DNA of 38,723 nt. It comes from an uncultured Clostridia bacterium (lineage in GTDB: Bacteria > Bacillota > Clostridia > Christensenellales > Borkfalkiaceae). A model generated the notes under the pieces. The model was not told where the DNA came from. It did no database searches and saw only the letters and a list, made by a program, of their open reading frames with translations. A program made the position numbers and the translations under genes. The stretch covers positions 1-38,723 of the forward strand of contig CALDOZ010000035.1 of NCBI GenBank assembly GCA_937912025.1. The letters run 5' to 3'. Numbering within the stretch: position 1 is the first letter of the stretch; each line of letters starts with the position of its first letter. Below are positions 1-6,729 of this stretch, one piece after another.

Positions 1-87
1 GTCGCCGAGAAGTTGAGTGGGTTCGGTGTATTCGATTTGTTTTCTTGGTTCTTTCAAATCAAAATAACTTTCGTATGTTCTTTTCAT
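1..87 (-). CDS. Unknown protein, N-terminal fragment cut by window start
   Basis: Minus-strand ATG at 87-85 is preceded by a good ribosome site (GTAGGAGATA, 91-100) and a well-spaced promoter, so this is a real gene start. Only 29 codons are present and the frame is still open at base 1. The visible peptide begins MKRTYESYFD and is charged and hydrophilic, with no signal peptide or membrane segment. I do not recognise the family from so little sequence. Confidence 0.6.
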   Translation of the reverse strand, partial: MKRTYESYFDLKEPRKQIEYTEPTQLLGD

Positions 88-119
88 AATTATCTCCTAC
101 AATTAAATTTGGTAATTTT

Positions 120-148
120 ATTTTAATCTAAAGTTTCAAAGTATTCAA
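120..148 (-). promoter_or_regulatory. Sigma-A-type promoter for the gene leaving the window
   Basis: Read on the minus strand, -35 TTGAAT (143-148) and -10 TAAAAT (120-125) are separated by exactly 17 bases and lie about 35 bases upstream of the ATG at 87. The remaining bases 149-247 show only AT-rich sequence with no gene. Confidence 0.55.
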
Positions 149-247
149 TAGTTTTTAAAAAAATGAAAACAACTTTGACTAAATAAGCAAAAACAAGTAA
201 AAACACTCAAATAAAATGGTTGTTTTAAGCGTTTTGATTATTTATAT

Positions 248-285
248 AAAAAATAAACCTTTGCCCTTAATTTAGCAAAGGTTTA
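248..285 (-). terminator. Rho-independent terminator of the AEC permease gene
   Basis: An 11-bp perfect stem (TAAACCTTTGC, 254-264, with GCAAAGGTTTA, 275-285) has a 10-base loop. On the minus strand it is followed by six T (248-253). It starts five bases after the stop codon at 290. Confidence 0.85.
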
Positions 286-289
286 CGTT

Positions 290-1279
290 TTAACCTATAA
301 GTATTAAAAAGATTAACGGAATTGTTGCTACGCATAAAACGTGAGATACAAGCGCTAAGCACGCTGCTACAGACGTATCTTTTCCGTAAGCGGTCGGAAT
401 AATTACCGAACTTAACCCAAGTGGCATTCCAAGGAAACAAACGATACATACCATCCATGAATAATCGGTAATAATTAAACTTGCAAGATAGCCAAACACG
501 AGTGGGAAAACGAGTAATCTTAACGCGGTTAAAATGTACACGACAGGATTTTTTAAAGTTTGTTTAAAGTTGTATTTTGCTATAATCATACCCGTAAGTA
601 TCATGGCAAGTGGGGACATACAGTTAGCCAACCCTTTAACGACGTTCGTTGCAAAAGGAACGTTTGCTTGTAACACGTCGCCAAAACCAGTTAAGGCAAA
701 AACTAAACCTAAAACTACGCAAATTATAGTTGGATTAAGAAAAGGTTTAATAAATTTTACGAAAAATGATTGTTTGTTTTCACTATTATCAAACTTTACT
801 TTCCCGTCTAACCCCTCAAGTTCTTCTTTTTTAGGAGTTAATAAAAACGGAACAGCCCAACCGAATACGAGTATTTGCGCAGGTATTGTAAAAAGCATAT
901 AATTACTAAAAATTTCTGGAGAAAATATCTCTTGAACAACGGCGTTACCCATAAACGAGAAGTTAGAAAAATATAAACCGTAACCGTATATTGTTTGAAG
1001 ATATTTATCTTTAGTTAATAGGCGCACAATAACGTAACCAACCGCCATTGTAACGGCAAGCACAATAGCGCCAAACAATACGATTGGTAAGTTTGAAACG
1101 ATATCTTTAGTATACATTAACGCGTTGAGTATAAGCGCTGGTATTAAAAGATTGTTTTCAAGTTTAGAAATAACCGTAGACGAGTTTTCGGGTACGATTT
1201 TTGCTTTTTGAATAATAAAACCAATTATAATAAATATAACCAAAACGAGCATTTGGTTTAACGTTGTTTGAAATAACAT
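290..1279 (-). CDS. AEC-family (auxin efflux carrier-like) membrane permease
   Basis: A 329-residue, very hydrophobic protein with about ten predicted membrane helices in the AEC/PIN-fold pattern: five helices, a charged cytoplasmic loop near residues 150-175, then five more. The N-terminal helix followed by KAKIVPENSS and the C-terminal LGMPLGLSS...AYGKD region are typical of bacterial AEC transporters. Family members export or exchange small organic acids such as malate; the substrate here cannot be read from sequence. The start is supported by AAGAGGT just upstream. It forms a single-gene unit with its own promoter (1301-1329) and terminator (248-285). Confidence 0.85.
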   Translation of the reverse strand: MLFQTTLNQMLVLVIFIIIGFIIQKAKIVPENSSTVISKLENNLLIPALILNALMYTKDIVSNLPIVLFGAIVLAVTMAVGYVIVRLLTKDKYLQTIYGYGLYFSNFSFMGNAVVQEIFSPEIFSNYMLFTIPAQILVFGWAVPFLLTPKKEELEGLDGKVKFDNSENKQSFFVKFIKPFLNPTIICVVLGLVFALTGFGDVLQANVPFATNVVKGLANCMSPLAMILTGMIIAKYNFKQTLKNPVVYILTALRLLVFPLVFGYLASLIITDYSWMVCIVCFLGMPLGLSSVIIPTAYGKDTSVAACLALVSHVLCVATIPLIFLILIG

Positions 1280-1300
1280 AACTACCTCTTAAACGTTGAT

Positions 1301-1329
1301 ATTTTAACACAAAAAAAATTATAAAGCAA
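1301..1329 (-). promoter_or_regulatory. Promoter of the AEC permease gene
   Basis: Minus-strand -35 TTGCTT (1324-1329) and -10 TAAAAT (1301-1306) with a 17-base spacer, ending 21 bases before the ATG at 1279. Confidence 0.6.
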
Positions 1330-1371
1330 TTATTTAGTACCCTTTAAGTTATAATAAAAATATTTATTTAA

Positions 1372-1394
1372 AACCCACGCTAACTGCGTGGGTT
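1372..1394 (-). terminator. Hairpin terminator after the glycyl-radical activase gene
   Basis: A 9-bp perfect GC-containing stem AACCCACGC (1372-1380) / GCGTGGGTT (1386-1394) with a 5-base loop lies four bases after the stop codon at 1399. On the minus strand it is followed by AT-rich sequence with a TTTTT run slightly further on, so it is a reasonable but not perfect intrinsic terminator. Confidence 0.65.
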
Positions 1395-1398
1395 AATA

Positions 1399-2193
1399 TT
1401 ATTTTAACGCTTGAAGTTTTGAAATGCCAAGTTCGTGATATTTTAATTTTTCATGTTTAACGTGCCTAATGTTTTTTACAAAATCGTCAATTTTATTTTG
1501 CTCGATTTCGCCGTCGTTAAAATCTGGAATGATAGGCGTTCTTATAATAATATCAAAACCGTTAAGGTCTGATAATTTTTTTAAGTTTTCTAATATACGC
1601 GCGTTACTTTTGCCCGTTCCTCTAACGTGCAAATCTTCAGTAATACATTTAACGTCAAACAAAATAAGTGAAACGTAAGGCAAAACTTTAATAAAACTTT
1701 CAAAAGGTACGTCGCCAGCAGTATCAATAGCAACGTTAATGCCTTTTTCTTTACAAAGTTTGGCTACTTCTACTATAAAATCTACTTGAAGCATTGGTTC
1801 GCCACCAGAAAAAGTAACTCCACCGCCAGACGTTTTGTAAAAAACTTCGTCTTCAATAATTTCTTTATAAACTTCGTCGACGCTTTTAATTACGCCACAA
1901 ATTTTACGCGCGTTATTATAACATACTTTTGCGCATTCTCCACAAGATACGCATTTTAAGCGGTCAACCTCTCCTAACTTATTTATAGCGCCGTTTTTAC
2001 AAACTGTATAACACTCTCCACAACCCGTACAAGCATTTTTATAATACATTAGTTGATGTTTAGAACTTTTTGATTCGGGGTTATGACACCATATACAATT
2101 AAGATTGCAACCCTTTAAAAATACGGTTGTTCTTATTCCTGGCCCATCAACGAAAGACGAGCGCTCTATATCAAATACGTTTGCTTTTATCAT
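1399..2193 (-). CDS. Glycyl-radical enzyme activating protein (radical SAM, PflA-like)
   Basis: A 264-residue radical-SAM activase. The CxxxCxxC cluster motif is C29-C33-C36 (GCNLNCIWCH), and an inserted two-cluster ferredoxin domain supplies C55/C58/C61/C65 and C81/C84/C87/C91. GGGVTFSGGEPML is the SAM-binding GGE region. Family members use a reduced [4Fe-4S] cluster and S-adenosylmethionine to put the glycyl radical on a partner enzyme under anoxic conditions. The ferredoxin insert places it with activases of glycerol/choline/hydroxyphenylacetate-type glycyl radical enzymes rather than minimal PflA. No partner enzyme is encoded in this window, so its target is unknown. There is no Shine-Dalgarno before the ATG, and the promoter -10 ends only six bases upstream of it. 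Confidence 0.9.
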   Translation of the reverse strand: MIKANVFDIERSSFVDGPGIRTTVFLKGCNLNCIWCHNPESKSSKHQLMYYKNACTGCGECYTVCKNGAINKLGEVDRLKCVSCGECAKVCYNNARKICGVIKSVDEVYKEIIEDEVFYKTSGGGVTFSGGEPMLQVDFIVEVAKLCKEKGINVAIDTAGDVPFESFIKVLPYVSLILFDVKCITEDLHVRGTGKSNARILENLKKLSDLNGFDIIIRTPIIPDFNDGEIEQNKIDDFVKNIRHVKHEKLKYHELGISKLQALK

Positions 2194-2199
2194 AATAAT

Positions 2200-2228
2200 A
2201 TTTTATCATTAAATTATAGTTATTGCAA
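2200..2228 (-). promoter_or_regulatory. Promoter placed for leaderless transcription of the activase
   Basis: Minus-strand -35 TTGCAA (2223-2228), 17-base spacer, -10 TAAAAT (2200-2205) with an upstream TG that makes it an extended -10. The expected RNA start, six to seven bases downstream, falls on or next to the A of the ATG at 2193. Confidence 0.6.
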
Positions 2229-2325
2229 TAAGTTTTTAAATTAAGTTAATATTTTTACTAACGCAAAATTCTTTACAAAACTACCGTTTTACCTTAAAAA
2301 CTTGCGTGTATATGCTATTACAACG

Positions 2326-2361
2326 AAAAAATACTCACCGCTAAAAAGTGGTGAGTATTTT
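2326..2361 (-). terminator. Strong intrinsic terminator of the InlB-repeat lipoprotein gene
   Basis: A 12-bp perfect stem AAAATACTCACC (2328-2339) / GGTGAGTATTTT (2350-2361), extendable by a G-U and a C-G pair. The A-rich bases 2326-2331 give a T run on the minus strand. It lies 27 bases after the stop codon. Confidence 0.9.
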
Positions 2362-2388
2362 AGTTTGTTTTAGTTTATCGCTATCTTA

Positions 2389-4176
2389 TTAAGACATAAT
2401 AGGGTTATAGAATATTGCATATAAAGTTACCGAACCGCTTTCGTACATAGCGTCAGAAATAGTAACGGTACCGTCAGCAGCAACCCAAGCAGGAGCAGCA
2501 GTCCAACCAGGTTGACCTTCAAATGCAACATCTGTCCATCTAATAAACATATAATTGCTGTTAGGTTGAACACCGTTAGCAGTAAGAATTTCGCCCGTTG
2601 TAAGAGTAGTTTTAGTTACGTTAGCAACAGAACCTTCTTTAGTGCAAGTTGCGCTATCGCAATCACACCATACTTTGTATTCAACGCTTACAGTATTTGC
2701 AACAAGTTCAGCAACGATTTCAACACCTACTGGAGTAGTATCAAATAATGGTTTGCTTGCATCGTAAGGTACGCCGTTAGCTTTCCATTCAACGTGATAT
2801 CCTTCTTTGTCAAACGCGTTGATTTTAGCAACAGCATCTCTATCAGTTGGAATAGCGTAAACTTTACCAACTTCCGCTACTTGTTTTTCGGCAATAATTT
2901 GACCGTCAACTTTAAATACAACGTAACTGTTAGTATCAAACACAGCGTAAAGTCTAAATTCAACGTCTTTTGTAGCGTTTTCAATAATCTCTAATAAATC
3001 GGCTTCATCTACAACGTCAATATCGTCACCAGCATCAGTAGTTCCGTTATCGTATTTCCAGCCTAAGAAATCTCTACCTAATTCATCTACAGGAATTGCT
3101 TCAATAATATCAGCGTCATCTAAATTAAGAACTTCTGGAGTAGTAATTTTTTCAGTAGTTTCGTCAGCAAATTTAGCAGAGTTATCAGTACTTGCAACCC
3201 ATTTAATTTTGAAAGTATCGTTTACCCAAGTTGCGTATACGTCAATATTTTGTTCGTAATCCCATTCGCCTTCTTCAAAATCAACAGGAACACCGTTAAT
3301 ATAAGCCTTCCAACCTAAGAAAGTTTTACCAAATTCTTCTGGATCACCAATATAACTAAAGTCTTCACCGTATACAACTTCTTGTTCATCGTAGCGAGGT
3401 TCGCCGTTTATTAAATCAGTTTGATTTTTGTAGTAAACAAGTTTGTATTTAGAAATTTCTAAGTCGGCAACTAAAGTAACGTCGTCAGTTAAAGTAGTTG
3501 CGTTAAACGTTTCACCATTTAACTTCCAACCTTTAAAAGTGTAACCCGTTCTTTCAACGATAGGTAAAGTAAAACCAGTTACGTCGTATAAATTAACGTA
3601 TTCACCGTCTTGATCTTCGTCAATTAATGTTTCACCCTCGTATAAGAACGCGCCACTTGGATAACTTAAAGTAACGGTATAACCAGTTATATCATAGTCG
3701 GCAACTAAAGTAATATTACCGTTAAGAATAGTGCCAGTAGCAAAAGCAGTACCATTTAACTTCCAACCTTTAAAAGTTGCGCCAGGTTTTGTTGTAGGAG
3801 TTGGTAATTCATAACCAATAGCGTTAAGAGTTCTAGTCTTTTCGCCGTCAAGAATACCTCTTGAACCTACTTCAAAAGTAACGTTAAACTTATTAAGTTC
3901 CCAAGTTGCAACTAAAGTAATATCGTTCGTAACGCGATTTTCATTAGTAAACGTATTACCGTTTAAAGTCCAACCTTTAAAAGTGTAGCCCTCTCTTGTA
4001 GGAACTAAAAGAGTGAAATCATCAACGTTGATTTCTTGTGTTTGGCTTGACACTTGACCGCCGTTAGCGTCGTAAGTTACCGTTACTTTAACTTCTTCTT
4101 CACCGCACGCCGTAAGAGCGAAAACGGTTGATAAAGAAAGTATAGCAACTAAAATTGCCATTAAAATCTTTTTCAT
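2389..4176 (-). CDS. Surface lipoprotein with seven InlB B-type (Listeria-Bacteroides) repeats
   Basis: A 595-residue exported lipoprotein. MKK, a hydrophobic core and the lipobox LTAC place the lipidated cysteine at residue 24. The rest is about seven tandem beta-rich units of 55-85 residues of the Listeria-Bacteroides repeat type (Pfam Flg_new), recognisable by YDANGG-like strands, (E/T)GYTFKGWxLNG and a closing ITLVATW/VTLVADY. The first three units are well conserved, the next four increasingly diverged, and the last contains a cysteine cluster (CDCDSATC). Related repeats occur in adhesin-like cell-surface proteins; no catalytic domain is visible. I chose the start at 4176 because AAGGAG lies seven bases before it; the frame's earlier ATG at 4194 is upstream of that site. 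Confidence 0.9.
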   Translation of the reverse strand: MKKILMAILVAILSLSTVFALTACGEEEVKVTVTYDANGGQVSSQTQEINVDDFTLLVPTREGYTFKGWTLNGNTFTNENRVTNDITLVATWELNKFNVTFEVGSRGILDGEKTRTLNAIGYELPTPTTKPGATFKGWKLNGTAFATGTILNGNITLVADYDITGYTVTLSYPSGAFLYEGETLIDEDQDGEYVNLYDVTGFTLPIVERTGYTFKGWKLNGETFNATTLTDDVTLVADLEISKYKLVYYKNQTDLINGEPRYDEQEVVYGEDFSYIGDPEEFGKTFLGWKAYINGVPVDFEEGEWDYEQNIDVYATWVNDTFKIKWVASTDNSAKFADETTEKITTPEVLNLDDADIIEAIPVDELGRDFLGWKYDNGTTDAGDDIDVVDEADLLEIIENATKDVEFRLYAVFDTNSYVVFKVDGQIIAEKQVAEVGKVYAIPTDRDAVAKINAFDKEGYHVEWKANGVPYDASKPLFDTTPVGVEIVAELVANTVSVEYKVWCDCDSATCTKEGSVANVTKTTLTTGEILTANGVQPNSNYMFIRWTDVAFEGQPGWTAAPAWVAADGTVTISDAMYESGSVTLYAIFYNPIMS

Positions 4177-4260
4177 TTTATTTCTCCTTATCATTAAAAA
4201 TGAATGGTTTTAAATTTAAACGCGTAGCGCGTTATTTTCTAATTTATTTATTAGCGTTAA

Positions 4261-4572
4261 CTAAGACTGTTCTTCAACGTATTCGCCGTCAATATCAGAA
4301 ATATAATCGTTATAAATTTCTTCAAGTAAAACTTCGTCTTCAATAGGAAGTAACAAACCGCTTTGACTATCGCCTGAAATTTCAAAAATTAAAACTGTAT
4401 CTTCGTCAAGCCCGTCAATTTCTTCAGCCGGCGACAACACGGCGTAAGGCTTACCTTTATATTCGCGTGTTTCAATTAAATAACACTGAGTGGCTTTACC
4501 GTCTTCGTCAACGAGTTCGATAACTTCCATTTCATCGTCTTCAGTAATTAAATTTTTTTCGTTATCCATCAT
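4261..4572 (-). CDS. DUF1292 family protein (YrzB-like)
   Basis: A 103-residue, very acidic protein with the DUF1292 core (IELVDEDGK, YLIETREYKGKPYAVLSP, then VLIFEI). The function of the family is not established. It overlaps the ruvX stop codon in an ATGA arrangement, so it is translationally coupled; the same order ruvX-DUF1292 is common in Bacillota, usually after the ireB/reoM gene, which is absent here. A short inverted repeat AACGCG-TAG-CGCGTT (4219-4233) follows the gene but lacks a T run, so readthrough into the lipoprotein gene is possible. A second ATG immediately after the ruvX stop could also serve as start. Confidence 0.88.
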   Translation of the reverse strand: MMDNEKNLITEDDEMEVIELVDEDGKATQCYLIETREYKGKPYAVLSPAEEIDGLDEDTVLIFEISGDSQSGLLLPIEDEVLLEEIYNDYISDIDGEYVEEQS

Positions 4573-4991
4573 AGCCTCTTATTCTTAATTTTGTTCATAT
4601 ACGTTTCAAGTATGTACGACGCCGCAACTTTATCAATAACTGTTTTTCTATCAGCCCTTTTCATATCCGCTTCAAGAAGTAATCTGCGCGCTTCCATTGT
4701 AGTAAAGCGCTCGTCTTCAGTTACGACTAATATATCGGTGTTTTTTTTAATCTCGTCAATAAAACTTTGAGTTTTAACAGTTTGTTCACTTGGTGAACCG
4801 TCAAAATTAACGGGTAGACCGCAAACAATAACCGTTGCCGAACGAGCCTTGGCAAGATTTACAAGATATTCAATATCTTTTTTAAAATTTTTGCGATAGT
4901 AAGTTTCGTAAGGGAGAGCCATTTCACAAAACGGGTCGCTAACAGCAATACCGATACGTTTATCGCCAATATCAAACGCAATATAAGACAT
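4569..4991 (-). CDS. ruvX: RuvX/YqgF family putative Holliday junction resolvase
   Basis: A 140-residue protein of the usual RuvX length with an RNase H fold. AFDIGDKRIGIAVSD carries the first catalytic Asp (D7), VCGLPVNFDGS is the central motif, and VTEDERFTT and the C-terminal DKVAASYILETY match the remaining conserved blocks. Family roles proposed are Holliday junction cleavage and 16S rRNA 5'-end processing. It is the first gene of a two-gene operon with the DUF1292 gene and has a very good promoter at 5063-5091. The Shine-Dalgarno is weak (TTTAGAT before the ATG). Confidence 0.93.
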   Translation of the reverse strand: MSYIAFDIGDKRIGIAVSDPFCEMALPYETYYRKNFKKDIEYLVNLAKARSATVIVCGLPVNFDGSPSEQTVKTQSFIDEIKKNTDILVVTEDERFTTMEARRLLLEADMKRADRKTVIDKVAASYILETYMNKIKNKRL

Positions 4992-5062
4992 ATCTAAATT
5001 ATTTTATGCGAAATAGCAATGTTTAATAAGCGAAAATTCACCACAATACTATTAACAATAGT

Positions 5063-5091
5063 AGTATAACAAATATGCTTCATTTTTTCAA
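5063..5091 (-). promoter_or_regulatory. Strong promoter for ruvX-DUF1292 with an inverted repeat at the start site
   Basis: Minus-strand TTGAAA (5086-5091), 17-base spacer, TATACT (5063-5068), with TG one base upstream of the -10. Immediately downstream, TACTATT-aac-AATAGTA (5047-5063) is a perfect 7-bp inverted repeat covering the expected RNA start, either an operator or a 5' hairpin. Confidence 0.75.
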
Positions 5092-5257
5092 GTGTTTTTC
5101 ATTTTTTTTTATAATAAAATTTAAAAATACTATTTTTTAATAAATTTTAAGCCGTTTATTACCATTTTTAGTTAAAAAAACATCAATACAACTAAAAAAA
5201 TGCATATTAAAAGTTATTTTACACATTATACTATTAGCCAATGGCTAAGGAGAGAAT

Positions 5258-5449
5258 ATGGAACTTAAAATTTTTTTAATAGGTGTTCTTGCTGGTATGG
5301 CGGGTGGCGCACTTATTGTTGCTAATTCCGCTACCGCAAGAAAAATTGTAAAAGAAAAGCAAGAAGAAGTTGTTGAAAAGGCTGAAGAACTTACTAAAAA
5401 ATGTAAACAACCTAAAAACAAAACTTCTTTAGAAACGGACGGCGAATAA
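5258..5449 (+). CDS. Small YtxH-like membrane protein
   Basis: A 63-residue protein. One glycine-rich membrane helix (residues 4-24, IFLIGVLAGMAGGALIVA) is followed by a positively and negatively charged helix with the ATARKIV(K)EKQEE...AEELTKK pattern seen in YtxH/gas-vesicle-like small proteins, then a polar tail. The function is unknown. The start is supported by AAGGAG six bases upstream. The ribosome site is partly inside an inverted repeat TTAGCC-aat-GGCTAA (5234-5248), and a TATACT at 5227-5232 may be its -10. Its own terminator follows, making it a single-gene unit between two minus-strand operons. Confidence 0.75.
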   Translation: MELKIFLIGVLAGMAGGALIVANSATARKIVKEKQEEVVEKAEELTKKCKQPKNKTSLETDGE

Positions 5450-5455
5450 ACAAAT

Positions 5456-5494
5456 AAAGAGACTGGCAAGTTGCTAGTCTCTTTAAATTTTTTT
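5456..5494 (+). terminator. Intrinsic terminator of the YtxH-like gene
   Basis: A 13-bp stem (AAAGAGACTGGCA, 5456-5468, with TGCTAGTCTCTTT, 5472-5484; one G-U pair) and a 3-base loop are followed by a seven-T run (5488-5494). It lies seven bases after the stop codon and faces the converging nifS gene. Confidence 0.88.
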
Positions 5495-5519
5495 AAATTT
5501 AAAATGCATTTTATAATTA

Positions 5520-5565
5520 TGTTATACAGTATATATTTAACATGTTATACAGTATATATTTAACA
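5520..5565. repeat. Perfect tandem duplication of a 23-base AT-rich unit
   Basis: Two identical adjacent 23-base copies (5520-5542 and 5543-5565). Each begins TGTTATACAGTATA and ends TTTAACA; the unit contains the palindrome TATACAGTATA and has inverted ends TGTTA/TAACA. It sits between the terminator of the YtxH-like gene and the nifS stop codon. Confidence 0.95.
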
Positions 5566-5572
5566 CGTCTAA

Positions 5573-6727
5573 TTAAACATCGCTTAAAGCGTTTTTTATT
5601 TTTTCAGTTATAGTAACAAGAGTTTGTATAACGTAATCAACTTCCTCAGCGGTATTATACTTAGAAAACGTAAAACGAACGGAATTTTTAGCGTCTTCGT
5701 TAGATAAGCCTATTTCAGTAAGAACTACGGACGGGTCAATCGCCCCAGCCGAACACGCCGCGCCGAGCGACGCGCAAACTCCTTCAATATCTAATTTAAA
5801 AAGTAACGCTTCACCACTAACGCCTTTAAAGGTAAAGTTGGCGTTTGACGGCAAACGGTTTAAACTATCTCCGTTTAAAGTTGCAAAAGGAATTTTACTT
5901 AAAACTCCGCTTATAAATCTATCTCTTAAACTCTTAACGTACTCAACGTCTTTTAGTAAAGTTTGCCTATTCAATTTTAAGGCTTCAGCCATACCGACAG
6001 CGCCAGCCACGTTAGACGTTCCGCCACGCTTAGCCCTTTCTTGATGTCCGCCCGAAATTAAGTTTGCAATTTTAGTTCCATTTTTAATATATAAACAACC
6101 TACGCCCTTAGGCCCGTTAAATTTATGCGCCGAAAAACTGAGCATATCAACGCCTAAGTCTTTAACGTCAACGTCAAACGCGCCAATGTATTGAACGGCA
6201 TCGGTAAAAAACAACGCACCCTTTCGTTTAGCAATTTTGCAAACTTCTTTTATTGGTTGAATAGTGCCTATTTCGTTGTTTGCACTCATTAAACAAACTA
6301 AAAAAGTATCGTCGTCAATTACCTTTTCAAAATCTAAGGGACTGACTATTCCGTTTGGTTGCGGTTTTACTTTAACTACGTTAACGCCCTGTTTTTCAAG
6401 TTCTTCGCACGCTACAAGCATAGCGGAATGCTCTATTGAAGAAATCACTATTTTGTTTTTATTTCCGCGACAAGTAGCCGTACCTTTAAGCGCCCAATTA
6501 TCCCCTTCAGTTCCTCCCGAAGTGAAATAAATTTCGCTTGGTTCGGCGTTTATAATCTTGGCTATTTGGTCACGCGCTTGGTCAAGACCTTTTACCGCTA
6601 ATCTTCCAATTCCGTGCGAAGAATTAGCGTTACCGTAAATATCGGTTAAGTACGGCATCATTTTTTGTAAAACGCGCTCGTCAAGCGGAGTTGTTGAGGC
6701 GTTATCTAAATAAACGTATTTTAACAT
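5573..6727 (-). CDS. Cysteine desulfurase, NifS/IscS family
   Basis: A 384-residue PLP enzyme that takes sulfur from cysteine as an enzyme persulfide for Fe-S cluster or tRNA thiolation pathways. Visible landmarks: N-terminal YLDNASTTPLD, SGGTEGDNWAL, the PLP-stacking H100 (SSIEH), the Schiff-base lysine K202 in SFSAHKFNGPKG, and the persulfide cysteine C325 in GAACSAGAIDPS. The short active-site loop is of the NifS/IscS type. It follows the ABC transporter gene by two bases, with only a weak ribosome site (AAGG), so translation may depend on readthrough from that gene. No iscU, thiI or mnmA is beside it, so the sulfur acceptor cannot be assigned. Confidence 0.93.
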   Translation of the reverse strand: MLKYVYLDNASTTPLDERVLQKMMPYLTDIYGNANSSHGIGRLAVKGLDQARDQIAKIINAEPSEIYFTSGGTEGDNWALKGTATCRGNKNKIVISSIEHSAMLVACEELEKQGVNVVKVKPQPNGIVSPLDFEKVIDDDTFLVCLMSANNEIGTIQPIKEVCKIAKRKGALFFTDAVQYIGAFDVDVKDLGVDMLSFSAHKFNGPKGVGCLYIKNGTKIANLISGGHQERAKRGGTSNVAGAVGMAEALKLNRQTLLKDVEYVKSLRDRFISGVLSKIPFATLNGDSLNRLPSNANFTFKGVSGEALLFKLDIEGVCASLGAACSAGAIDPSVVLTEIGLSNEDAKNSVRFTFSKYNTAEEVDYVIQTLVTITEKIKNALSDV

Positions 6728-6729
6728 AA

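Noticed and set aside
534..902. 122-codon plus-strand frame
   Set aside because: It lies entirely antisense to the AEC permease, with no ribosome site and no protein-like domain; it is a shadow of the real gene.
4177..4194. Upstream in-frame ATG for the InlB-repeat lipoprotein
   Set aside because: It precedes the AAGGAG site and would put extra charged residues before a clean lipoprotein signal peptide.
5245..5469. 74-codon minus-strand frame overlapping the YtxH-like gene
   Set aside because: The plus frame has AAGGAG, a membrane helix plus charged helix, and a terminator in the right direction; the minus frame has none of these.
5520..5565. CRISPR-like array
   Set aside because: Only two adjacent repeat copies with no spacers and no cas genes.
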